From Pandoraea eparura (lineage in GTDB: Bacteria > Pseudomonadota > Gammaproteobacteria > Burkholderiales > Burkholderiaceae): 64,000 bases of DNA. Both the position numbers and the translations under genes were made by a program. The notes under the pieces are model-generated. The model had not been told where the DNA came from, searched no databases, and saw only the letters and a program-made list of their open reading frames with translations. Positions 56,227 through 64,000 of this stretch are shown piece after piece (position 1 is the first letter of the stretch; every line of letters begins with the position of its first letter). The stretch spans positions 62,001-126,000 of the forward strand of contig NZ_CABPSH010000007.1 of the NCBI RefSeq assembly GCF_902459725.1, read 5' to 3'.

Positions 56227-56267
56227 GAAATATGAAGAAACCGCGCGACGTAAGTCATGCGGTTTTT
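56227..56267 (+). terminator. Terminator after the symporter gene, with shared repeat
   Basis: AAACCGC/GCGGTTT arms (56238-56244 and 56259-56265) with an inner GAC/GTC helix and a T-run. Its left flank is the intact counterpart of the broken half-hairpin at 54180-54203. Confidence 0.75.
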
Positions 56268-56434
56268 CATTTGCGGTCTGCGCTTCTGGATTTGGTGTCA
56301 CCGATGGAGGGTTAACCGGCATTTCCCAATCCTGTCGCGAGCGACCTCGCTGACAATGCCAACTTTCAACGATCTCGCAATCGCCGGCCTGAAATGCGGC
56401 GCATTTGCCGGACGACACCAAAGAGGGCGCGTCT

Positions 56435-58069
56435 ATGCGAAGAAATCAATCAGGCATCTTTCTCGTTTCGGCCGCCGTTGCGATTGCTGTCGTCGGCATG
56501 CTCGTGACGTTCTGGGGCGTGAATCAAATGCGCCAGATGCGCGTCGAGCGGGCGGAGCGCGTCGGGCACGGACTCAAGATCATCGGCAACGCAGCAGACA
56601 CGTTCGTCGCGAAGCACTACAAGGAAATCGCGGCGCTGCTATCGACGCCGGGTAAAACCTGGACCCTCAAAGGTCACACGTTTACCAACACGGCCCCGTC
56701 CTCGTCGTTCGGCTACGCGCACGTCGGGAATCTCGATGCGGCCGCACTCATCAAGGTGCTCGATCTTTCCGGCACGGCAAGCAAGCCGCCGCATGGCCTG
56801 GGGAACTATGACATTCGGGTATATCGGAAATGTGATCGGGAGAACCCGCCGAACTGTCAGATCAATTCGCTGACGTATCTCACCGAGTCGGCGAAGCTCC
56901 CCTATTCGTCGTCGCCCGATTACGCTTTCGCGGCGATTGTCTCGAAGACAGTCGGTGTCTATGGCGGCACATCCACGATGGATAAACCACAGCAGTTTCG
57001 ATTTGTCGACGAGACAATGCAGGCGATTCCGGACGCCGTTCCCAACCCGCTGGGAAAGCCGGGATTGGTTGCCATGCGCGGTGGTTTTCTGACGCACAGC
57101 CTGGACGTCAACGTCAGGCGCGATGGATCGCGCAACATCACCGGTGACCTGGACTTCGAGAACGGCAAAACGCACCAAAGCATCAAAGGGGTCAAGAACA
57201 TCGTCGGCGTGGGAAAGCTCAGCATGAACGAGCTTGAGATCGCGGGTAAAGCCACAGTGAAAGGCCCGCTCTACCTGAGCGACGACTCAGGCCAGAACCG
57301 GCAGAACATTGTTGGCGCACGGAATATCGAAGGCGACGGCGTGCTGACGATGAGGGGCCTTGAGGTGGAGGGGGCGATGGTGTCGGGCAACGCGACGATC
57401 AGTGGTCAATTGACGGCGAAACGCGGAGCGACCGTTGAGGGTGCGCTCAAGATGCAGAGCAACAATATCGAGGGCGCCGGGCACGTGAAGGCGGACAGAT
57501 TTCAATCCAACTCGGGCGTCATTCGGCTGGATCGATCCAACGAACAAAATGCGTCTTGTCAGCCTGGTGAAATCGGGCGCGACGAGAGCGGCAAAATGCT
57601 CTCCTGTCAGAACGCCGGCAGCGGTTGGACATGGCAACTGGCTCGCACGACCGAGGTCGTTACCAAAGTCAAAGTCGTGCACAAAGAGGTTGAGCGAATC
57701 GTTGAAAAGGATAGACCGCTCGTCATGGCCAAATGGACCCAGACACACGGCAATTGCAACGGCTACAAGAAGATCGTAGGGAACAGTTGGCGGTGGAGCG
57801 GGTGGTACGGCACTATTCCGGGAGCCCAGTTCTGTACCATCGTCTCAAGAGGATGGTGTAACGCAACCACGTTCGGGTATTCCGACAAAGCAGGCGTATA
57901 CAACGTTGGCGAAAAGGGACGTCCCGTCAACCTTGGTGGTACACCGTACGCCGAATTCGGGAACACATACGGCGAATTGATTTGTGCCTTCAAATCAAAT
58001 GAGGACGCGCGCGCGCTAGGCTTTACGCTTTGCAATGAACGAACACAGAATTGCCAACTGAATTTCTAA
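56435..58069 (+). CDS. PilV-like pilus tip adhesin, copy 2
   Basis: 544 residues. The first 50 residues (MRRNQSGIFLVSAAVAIAVV, MRVERAERVGHGLKII) are close to copy 1, and the shufflon-type domain (LVAMRGGFLTHSLDVNVRRD) and Ile-Glu-Gly repeats (NIVGVGKLSMNEL, NIEGDGVLTMRGLEV) follow in the same order. The Cys motif (CQPGEIGRDESGKMLSCQ) is also shared. The C-terminus from about 430 is unrelated to copy 1 and Cys/Trp-rich (CNGYKKIVGNSWRWSGWYG). Probably an alternative tip adhesin. No pil assembly genes or Rci recombinase are in the window. Confidence 0.75.
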   Translation: MRRNQSGIFLVSAAVAIAVVGMLVTFWGVNQMRQMRVERAERVGHGLKIIGNAADTFVAKHYKEIAALLSTPGKTWTLKGHTFTNTAPSSSFGYAHVGNLDAAALIKVLDLSGTASKPPHGLGNYDIRVYRKCDRENPPNCQINSLTYLTESAKLPYSSSPDYAFAAIVSKTVGVYGGTSTMDKPQQFRFVDETMQAIPDAVPNPLGKPGLVAMRGGFLTHSLDVNVRRDGSRNITGDLDFENGKTHQSIKGVKNIVGVGKLSMNELEIAGKATVKGPLYLSDDSGQNRQNIVGARNIEGDGVLTMRGLEVEGAMVSGNATISGQLTAKRGATVEGALKMQSNNIEGAGHVKADRFQSNSGVIRLDRSNEQNASCQPGEIGRDESGKMLSCQNAGSGWTWQLARTTEVVTKVKVVHKEVERIVEKDRPLVMAKWTQTHGNCNGYKKIVGNSWRWSGWYGTIPGAQFCTIVSRGWCNATTFGYSDKAGVYNVGEKGRPVNLGGTPYAEFGNTYGELICAFKSNEDARALGFTLCNERTQNCQLNF

Positions 58070-58142
58070 CGCCGCTTGGCACACCCGTCTCATGCATCCG
58101 CATGTTGCGCTCGTCTTCGCCCGTGCCTGCCCTGAATCGTGC

Positions 58143-58205
58143 CCGTGACTGACACGAGACCGATATATTTGCCGGCTGGCCAGATTGCCGATTTCTCCTT
58201 TCCGT
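58143..58205. repeat. Shared block downstream of PilV-like copy 2
   Basis: Counterpart of 54506-54568, with identical spacing of GTGACTGACAC, CCGA, GGCT, GCCGAT and TCTCCTT. The bases between motifs differ, so constraint on the motifs themselves is possible. Confidence 0.6.
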
Positions 58206-58255
58206 AATGCCGCCATGCGGTGCGGTCGAAGTGGTGCGGCGGCACGCATCAAGCA

Positions 58256-58288
58256 CAAGGGCCGGTGAGTCATCCTCACCGGCCCTTG
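58256..58288. terminator. Hairpin between PilV-like copy 2 and the binding-protein gene
   Basis: Perfect 14-bp stem (58256-58269 and 58275-58288, 5-base loop) in the gap between convergent genes. T-run is weak (TCGTTT on the plus strand). Confidence 0.75.
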
Positions 58289-58320
58289 TCGTTTACCGCT
58301 ATCGGCCCATCGTCAGGCGC

Positions 58321-59463
58321 TTACTTGCCGCCGACGGTCTCCAGCACGGTCCACTTGCCGTCGACCACCTTGTAGAGCGTGATCGAACCGTACTTCAGAT
58401 CGCCCACCTTGTCGTAGGCCAGCTCACGCGTGGTCACGCCGGGCATGCTGGTCTTCGCGAGCGTCGGCAGGTACTTTGCCGGATCGGTCGAGTTGGCCTT
58501 CTTCATGGCCGACATCATGGCCATGGCGCCATCGTAGGCGTACGGCGAGTACGTCTCCGGCGCGCTGCCGAACTTGGCCTTGTAGCGCGACTCGTAAGCG
58601 GCACCGCCGGGCATCTTGTCGAGCGGCAGGCCGGCCAGCGAGACGACCGCCCCGTTGGCGGCGTCGCCGGCGATCTTCAGGAAAGCGTCCGACTTGACCA
58701 TTTCACCGGCCATCACCGTGCTCTTCATGCCCAGTTCGCGCAGTTGCTTGGCGAGCGGGCCGGCTTGTGCGTCGGCACCGCCGTAGAAGATCATGTCCGG
58801 ATTGGCGCGCTTGAGGTTGGTCAGGATGGCGCGGAAGTCCACGGCCTTGTCGTTGGCGAACTCACGGCGCACGATCTTGCCGCCGGCCGCCTTCGCGGCC
58901 TTCTCGAACTCGTCGGCCAGACCTTGGCCATAGGCCGTGCGGTCGTCAACGATGGCGATGTTCTTGAAACCCAGCTTCTTGACGGCGAACGTACCGACGA
59001 CCGACCCCTGCTGGATGTCAGAGGTCATCATGCGGAACGTCGTCTTGAAGCCCTGCTTGGTGTATTCCGGGGCCGTCGCCATCGCGATTTCCGGAATGCC
59101 GGCCTGCGCATAGATGCGCGAAGCGGGGATCGTCGTGCCAGAGTTGAAGTGGCCGAGCATGCCCTTGATGCCCGAGTCGACCAGTTTCTGCGCGACCAGC
59201 GAGCCCTGGCGCGGGTCGGCCTGATCGTCTTCCGACTGCAACACGAACTTCACCGGCTTGCCGGCGATGACCGGCTTCGTGGCGTTGTACTCGTCAATGG
59301 CGAGCTGGATGCCATTCTGCATGTCTTTGCCGTAGTGCGCCTGGGCGCCCGTGAGCGGTGCGGCGAAACCCAGCTTCACTTCCTGCGCCTGTTGCGCGTT
59401 GGCCGTACCAAACGCGAGCAGTCCCGCGACGGCAACTGCGCTGAGCGTAAGCTTCGATTGCAT
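58321..59463 (-). CDS. Branched-chain amino acid ABC transporter binding protein (LivJ/BraC type)
   Basis: 380 residues. Signal peptide MQSKLTLSAVAVAGLLAFGT with cleavage near ANAQQ, then the Peripla_BP_6 start VKLGFAAPLTGAQAHYGKDM and GQGSLVAQKLVDSGIKGMLGHF-type features. It binds Leu/Ile/Val or another amino acid in the periplasm. No permease or ATPase genes adjoin it, so it works with components elsewhere. AAGGAGAGGG precedes ATG 59463. Confidence 0.92.
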   Translation of the reverse strand: MQSKLTLSAVAVAGLLAFGTANAQQAQEVKLGFAAPLTGAQAHYGKDMQNGIQLAIDEYNATKPVIAGKPVKFVLQSEDDQADPRQGSLVAQKLVDSGIKGMLGHFNSGTTIPASRIYAQAGIPEIAMATAPEYTKQGFKTTFRMMTSDIQQGSVVGTFAVKKLGFKNIAIVDDRTAYGQGLADEFEKAAKAAGGKIVRREFANDKAVDFRAILTNLKRANPDMIFYGGADAQAGPLAKQLRELGMKSTVMAGEMVKSDAFLKIAGDAANGAVVSLAGLPLDKMPGGAAYESRYKAKFGSAPETYSPYAYDGAMAMMSAMKKANSTDPAKYLPTLAKTSMPGVTTRELAYDKVGDLKYGSITLYKVVDGKWTVLETVGGK

Positions 59464-59671
59464 CAACCCTCTCCTTGCATGTGTATGTCGTTGAGTGGCG
59501 TGCCTGCAGGATCGCCGCGGCACGCCTTTCTTGGATCGCCGTCTGTACAAGGCCGGTCGGCCCAGGACGGCTTCAATCGCAATCAAACGCAATATGCGTC
59601 CGACGCGGCAGTATTGGATGGCTGCGCGCGCCGGTCAAGAGGGAGAAGTTCCGATGGAAGGTGCTACCGGA

Positions 59672-61216
59672 TTATGGGGAGGGTTGCGCCGTGGGAGCGC
59701 TGGTGCTACCCGACTCGCCTGTCGCACCCTGCCGAATCTCGCGCAGCGTGGCTTCGGCGCTTGCGTAGCGGGCGAGCACGTCCGCGCTCGGCGCCCGATC
59801 GAAGCGACTCACGACGATGAGCGCGAGGCTGCCCAGTACAAAGCCCGGCAGAATTTCATACAGGTCGAACCAGCCGAACTGCTTCCAGATCAGGACCGTG
59901 GCTGCACCGACGACAATACCGGCGAGCGCCCCGTTGCGGGTGACGCGCGGCCACAGTAGCGTGGCAAGCACCAGCGGACCGAAGGCCGCCCCGAAGCCGG
60001 CCCAGGCGTAGCTCACCATGCCGAGCACGCGGCTCTGCGGGTCAAGGGCCAGCACCACCGCGATCACCGCCACGCTCAGCACCATCGCCCGGCCGATCCA
60101 CACGAGGCGGCCCTGGCTGACCGGCCCGCGCGCAAACGTCTTGTAAAGGTCTTCCGTCAGCGCGCTGGCGCACACGAGCAACTGGCACGACAACGTGCTC
60201 ATCACGGCTGCCAGAATCGCCGCCAGCAGCACGCCCGTGAGCCACGGGGTGAAGAGCTGGGTCGTCAGGGCCATGAAGATGGTCTCCGGGTTCGCCGCCA
60301 CGCCGGCGCCGAGGTCTGGTCGCGCGCTGTAGAACGCCAGTCCGAAGAAGCCCACGGCGACCGCACCGGTCAGGCACAACACCATCCAGGTCATGCAGAT
60401 GCGACGCGCCTGCGGAATCGCCGCCGCCGACCGCGTGGCCATGAAACGCACAAGGATGTGCGGCTGCCCGAAATAGCCGAGGCCCCAGGCAAGCATCGAG
60501 ATGACGCCGACGGGCGCGAGATCGCCGAACCAATCGGTGTGCGCGGGGTGCACGGCGGTCACCGCGTCCACGGCCGCCGCGGGGCTGCCGTCGAGTGCGA
60601 TCACGGCGATCGGGGTGACGACCAGCGCGGCGAACATCAGCGAGGCCTGCACCGTATCCGTCCAGCTTACCGCGAGAAAGCCGCCGATGAAGACATAGGC
60701 AATGGTCGCCACCGCCCCGATCCACAGCGCCGTGCGGTATTCCAGCCCGAACATCGTCTCGAACAGCCGGGCACCGGCCACGACCCCCGACGCGCAATAG
60801 ATCGTGAAGAAGATGAGAATCACCAGCGCCGTGACGATGCGCAGCACGTGGCTGCGGTCGCCGAAGCGCTGCGTGAGGTATTCGGGCAGGGTCAGCGCGT
60901 TGCCGCACACCTCCGTGTGCACACGCAGGCGCGCGGCCACGAGATGCCAGTTGGCCCACGCGCCGATCGCCAGGCCGATGGCGATCCAGACCCCCGACAG
61001 GCCACCCATGTAGATGGCGCCCGGCAGGCCGAGCAACAGCCAGCCGCTCATGTCGGAGGCGCCGGCGGACAGCGCGGTGACGAAGCTGCCGAGGCGGCGT
61101 CCGCCGAGAATGTAGTCGGAAAGATCATGGGTGGCGCGATAGCCGAGCCACCCGATCACCAACATCAATAGCAGATACACGGTGAATGACACCGCAGTGG
61201 GATTCCAAAGGGACAT
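59672..61216 (-). CDS. putP: PutP, Na+/proline symporter
   Basis: 514 residues, about 13 transmembrane helices, SSS family. Signatures: LGGRRLGSFVTALSAGASDMSGW, FGDRSHVLRIVTA, SWTDTVQASLMF, LGYFGQPHILVRFMA and ILAAVMSTLSCQLLVCASAL. It imports proline for PutA, encoded on the same strand upstream. Ribosome site GAGGAGG before ATG 61216. Confidence 0.95.
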   Translation of the reverse strand: MSLWNPTAVSFTVYLLLMLVIGWLGYRATHDLSDYILGGRRLGSFVTALSAGASDMSGWLLLGLPGAIYMGGLSGVWIAIGLAIGAWANWHLVAARLRVHTEVCGNALTLPEYLTQRFGDRSHVLRIVTALVILIFFTIYCASGVVAGARLFETMFGLEYRTALWIGAVATIAYVFIGGFLAVSWTDTVQASLMFAALVVTPIAVIALDGSPAAAVDAVTAVHPAHTDWFGDLAPVGVISMLAWGLGYFGQPHILVRFMATRSAAAIPQARRICMTWMVLCLTGAVAVGFFGLAFYSARPDLGAGVAANPETIFMALTTQLFTPWLTGVLLAAILAAVMSTLSCQLLVCASALTEDLYKTFARGPVSQGRLVWIGRAMVLSVAVIAVVLALDPQSRVLGMVSYAWAGFGAAFGPLVLATLLWPRVTRNGALAGIVVGAATVLIWKQFGWFDLYEILPGFVLGSLALIVVSRFDRAPSADVLARYASAEATLREIRQGATGESGSTSAPTAQPSP

Positions 61217-61735
61217 GTAGCCTCCTCGAGCGTCGGGGTCACGCGCGTCGGGCGCCTCTGCCGGCATGACGAAAGAGGCCGCGACGCGGGACGACGACCG
61301 CTATGGCCAGCGATGCGTGTCGCTGGCACGGGTTGACCGCGCAATGGCGGTGAGACGCGTGATATGTCGGGGGCGGGCGCGAAGATACCGCGAATGCGCG
61401 CAGCGTGCGTGAGTACGGGATATGCGGCGGGGCGTGATAAGCGTCGCGCTGAGCGGAGAAGTCGGGCGGTGGGGCGGGCAGAGCGGGCAGGATGAGGGGC
61501 GGGAAAAGCGGAGGAAGGCGCGGAAAGGAGGCGAGTGGTTGACCCGCTAACGCATCGCGGCCGCCAGTGTCCAGGAAGGCAGGACGCCGGCAGCCGCTGA
61601 GGACAACGCGATCGGGACGACGGCGCGTCCGGGGGACGGAATCGGCCGTTGGCATCCGCGGAACCCGCCAAACCGACCGTCAGATTTCGGACGAATCCGA
61701 TCGGATTCGTCGCGAGACCTGACGGTTTCCCTCGA
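61217..61735. other. putA-putP intergenic region
   Basis: 519 bases with no gene. It holds the putA 3' inverted repeat at its right end and presumably the putP promoter. A purine-rich G-run cluster (61464-61487: GGG, GGGG, GGG, GGG) could form a G-quadruplex. I see no certain operator. Confidence 0.5.
61676..61726 (-). terminator. Nested inverted repeats after putA
   Basis: ACCGTCAG/CTGACGGT arms (61676-61683 and 61719-61726) enclose a perfect 22-bp palindrome (61690-61711). Placed 10 bases after the putA stop, it can act as a terminator or as a protein-binding palindrome; T-run is weak. Confidence 0.6.
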
Positions 61736-64000
61736 TCAGCCGATGGTCATGAGGTTGGCGTTGCCGCCTGCGGCAGCCGTATTGACCGACACCGAGCGTT
61801 CGCACAGCAGACGCTCCAGTGCGTAGTCGTCACCGGCGGCCAGCGCCTCGGGCGCGAGGCCCTGCATCGACAGGATCGGGCCGTTGCGGGTGGCCAGGCC
61901 ACGGTTCAGGGCGCGCAGCTCGTCGCTGTCACCTTCGAACAGCGCCGCGGCGAGCGACGGCTCGCCGGCGGCGTCCGCCCCGGCGGCCAACAGCGACGCA
62001 CGGCCCTTGAGGGCGGCTGGCAAGGCGCCCACCAGCTCGCGCGCAGCGGTGCTGTCCGTGAACACGGCCTGGTTCCCCGTCGCCAGCACGGCGGCCAGTT
62101 GCGTGCGCGCACCGAGCGGCGTGGCCGCCACGCACAGCACCGGGCCGCGCGGCTCCAGGCCGTACGTGTTGCGCTCACCGGTCGGTCCCGGCAGCACCGC
62201 GGTGGCGTCGAGGGCTGAGGTGGCCAGATAACGGTCGACGCGATCGATTGCGGCGCTGTCGGCCGAGTTGCCCTGCGCCCGCAGCCAGTCGCGATAGCTC
62301 ACCAGCGGCGAGAGCGCGGCTTCGTTGCGGTTCAGTTCCGGCGCCAGTGCGGCCGGGCGCGTTGCCAACAGACGCGGCAGATACATCGGCCCACCCGCTT
62401 TCGGACCCGTCCCAGACAACCCTTCGCCGCCGAACGGTTGCACGCCCACCACGGCGCCAATCACGTTGCGGTTCACGTAGACGTTGCCGACATGGGCGCG
62501 CTCGGTCACATAGGCGATGGTTTCGTCGATCCGCGTGTGCACGCCGAACGTCAGGCCGTAGCCGGTGCCGTTGATCTGGTCGAGCAGCTTGTCGAGGTGC
62601 GCGCGCTTGAATCGGATCACGTGCAGCACCGGGCCGAAGACTTCGCGTTGCAGCGCCTTCAGATCGGTGAGCTCGATCAGCGTCGGCGGCACGAACGTGC
62701 CGTGGCGGGCGGCATCCGGCAGCGGCAGTTGTTCGACCGGGAAGCCCTTGGCGCGCATCTGTTCGATGTGGCGGTTGATGCCGTTCTGCGCGTCAGCGTC
62801 GATCACCGGGCCGACGTCGATCGACAGACGATCCGGGTTGCCGATGGCCAGTTCCTGCATCGCGCCCTTGAGCATGTGCAGCGTCTTGTCGGCGATGTCG
62901 TCCTGCAGGCACAGCACGCGCAGCGCCGAGCAGCGCTGACCGGCCGAATCGAAGGCCGACGCCAGCACGTCGTATACCACTTGTTCGGGCAGTGCCGACG
63001 AGTCGACGATCATGGCGTTCTGACCGCCGGTCTCGGCGATCAGCGGAATCGGACGGCCGTTGGCGTCGAGACGCTCAGCCAGCGTACGGGCGATGATGCG
63101 GGCCACTTCGGTCGAGCCGGTGAACATGACGGCCTTGGTGCGGGCGTCGGCGACGAGCGCGGCGCCCACCGTTTCCCCCGTGCCCGGCAGCAGTTGCAAT
63201 GCCCCGGCCGGCACGCCGGCCGCCTGCATCAGGCGAACGGCTTCGGCGGCGATGAGTGGCGTCTGCTCCGCCGGCTTGGCGATGACCGGGTTGCCGGCGG
63301 CCAGTGCGGCGGCGACCTGGCCGACGAAGATCGCAAGCGGGAAGTTCCACGGGCTGATACACAGCACCGGGCCCAGCGGGCGGTGCGTGTCGTTGGAGAA
63401 GCCCTGACGGATCTGCGCGGCGTAGTAGCGCAGGAAGTCGACGGCTTCACGCACTTCGGCCACGGCGTTGGGCAGCGACTTGCCGGCTTCGCGCACGCAC
63501 AGGCCCATGAGCGTGGGCATATGGGCTTCGAGCAGGTCGGCCGAGCGCATCAGGCAGTCGGCGCGTTCCTCGACGGGCGTGGCTTGCCAGATCGGGGCGG
63601 CGGCTACGGCGTTGGCGAGCGCGGCGTCCACGTCGGCCGAGGTGGCCTCGATGACCTGACCGACCGTATCGCGCAGATCGGCCGGGTTGCGCACGGCACG
63701 CGGCGTGCCCGTGGTGCGCTCGCCGTCGGCCAGCATCGGGGCGGCGCGCCACGGCGTGCCCGCGCTGGCGAGCAGCGCCGACGACAGCGACGCGAGACGG
63801 TGCTCGTTCGACAGGTCGAAGCCCGACGAGTTGGCGCGCGCCACGCCGTACAGGTCGCGCGGCAGCGGAATCTTGGCGTGCGGGGCGCCGAGCGGTTGCA
63901 CCTTCTCGGATTCCGAGATCGGATCGGCGATCAGTTCGTCGACGCTGACGGTCTCATCCGCAATCCGATTCACGAACGAGGTGTTCGCACCGTTCTCGAG
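61736..64000 (-). CDS. putA: PutA C-terminal part (P5C dehydrogenase and C-terminal domain), partial
   Basis: 754 residues of a protein that continues beyond the right edge; full PutA is about 1300. Visible is the L-glutamate-gamma-semialdehyde dehydrogenase domain (start ENGANTSFVNRIADE; N of SPWNFPLAIFVG, base Glu in IAETGGQNAM, nucleophile Cys in SAGQRCSALRVL) and the trifunctional PutA C-terminal domain ending GGNANLMTIG. The proline dehydrogenase and any N-terminal DNA-binding domain are outside. It oxidises P5C to glutamate with NAD+. Confidence 0.96.
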   Translation of the reverse strand, partial: LENGANTSFVNRIADETVSVDELIADPISESEKVQPLGAPHAKIPLPRDLYGVARANSSGFDLSNEHRLASLSSALLASAGTPWRAAPMLADGERTTGTPRAVRNPADLRDTVGQVIEATSADVDAALANAVAAAPIWQATPVEERADCLMRSADLLEAHMPTLMGLCVREAGKSLPNAVAEVREAVDFLRYYAAQIRQGFSNDTHRPLGPVLCISPWNFPLAIFVGQVAAALAAGNPVIAKPAEQTPLIAAEAVRLMQAAGVPAGALQLLPGTGETVGAALVADARTKAVMFTGSTEVARIIARTLAERLDANGRPIPLIAETGGQNAMIVDSSALPEQVVYDVLASAFDSAGQRCSALRVLCLQDDIADKTLHMLKGAMQELAIGNPDRLSIDVGPVIDADAQNGINRHIEQMRAKGFPVEQLPLPDAARHGTFVPPTLIELTDLKALQREVFGPVLHVIRFKRAHLDKLLDQINGTGYGLTFGVHTRIDETIAYVTERAHVGNVYVNRNVIGAVVGVQPFGGEGLSGTGPKAGGPMYLPRLLATRPAALAPELNRNEAALSPLVSYRDWLRAQGNSADSAAIDRVDRYLATSALDATAVLPGPTGERNTYGLEPRGPVLCVAATPLGARTQLAAVLATGNQAVFTDSTAARELVGALPAALKGRASLLAAGADAAGEPSLAAALFEGDSDELRALNRGLATRNGPILSMQGLAPEALAAGDDYALERLLCERSVSVNTAAAGGNANLMTIG

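Overview
The window is a GC-rich stretch of a betaproteobacterial chromosome. Gene content and protein style point to Burkholderiales, most likely Burkholderiaceae close to Pandoraea: the split flagellar cluster, SYLF lipoprotein, putA/putP with a nearby livJ-type gene, gcvTHP behind a tandem glycine riboswitch, and a diheme cytochrome c5. The genus is my inference; no rRNA is present to settle it. Genes are dense and mostly organised in short operons with overlapping stops and starts.

Region 1 (1-16.5 kb) is flagellar. fliFGHIJK run leftward with fliE divergent. A second group follows: an flhB C-terminal homologue, a second FliK-like protein, fliT, fliS, fliD and fliC, with a sigma-28 type promoter in front of fliC. 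An AAA ATPase of unknown role sits between the two groups. A cytoplasmic NarL-type sensor/regulator pair lies behind fliC and has a perfect FNR/ANR-type box upstream. Region 2 (16.8-27.3 kb) holds a TctE/TctD-like two-component pair divergent from a nitrate/sulfonate/taurine-type ABC transporter, a SYLF lipoprotein, a BaeS/BaeR pair whose sensor has lost most of its periplasmic domain, and an isolated FlgH-like lipoprotein coupled to a second small lipoprotein.

Region 3 (27.4-38.3 kb) is the most unusual part. It is a catabolic-looking island with an amidase, MFS permease, heme-oxygenase-like diiron oxidase, aldehyde dehydrogenase, GlcG/HbpS-like protein, ferredoxin-reductase, ornithine cyclodeaminase/mu-crystallin homologue, two 2Fe-2S ferredoxins, an alpha/beta hydrolase and a GntR/FCD regulator. 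The same 13-bp palindrome (GTATAC-N-GTATAC) occurs in the leader of each transcription unit, including that of the regulator, so the island looks like one autoregulated regulon for an unknown, probably nitrogen-containing substrate. Immediately after it, a 25-bp copy of the 3' end of tRNA-Arg(CCG) flanks a roughly 1-kb segment carrying a DUF2569-type membrane protein, like a tiny tRNA-targeted insertion.

Region 4 (39.5-64 kb) is mainly core metabolism: tRNA-Arg, a diheme cytochrome c, a metallophosphoesterase, a Rep/UvrD helicase, a zinc-ribbon membrane protein, the riboswitch-gcvTHP operon followed by sdaA (glycine to serine to pyruvate), an Na+/alanine symporter, a branched-chain amino acid binding protein, putP and the 3' part of putA. 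Two PilV-like (shufflon-type) adhesin paralogues flank the symporter. They share N-terminal halves and flanking DNA but have unrelated C-terminal halves. An IS3-family remnant lies in what looks like the transcription terminator of the first.
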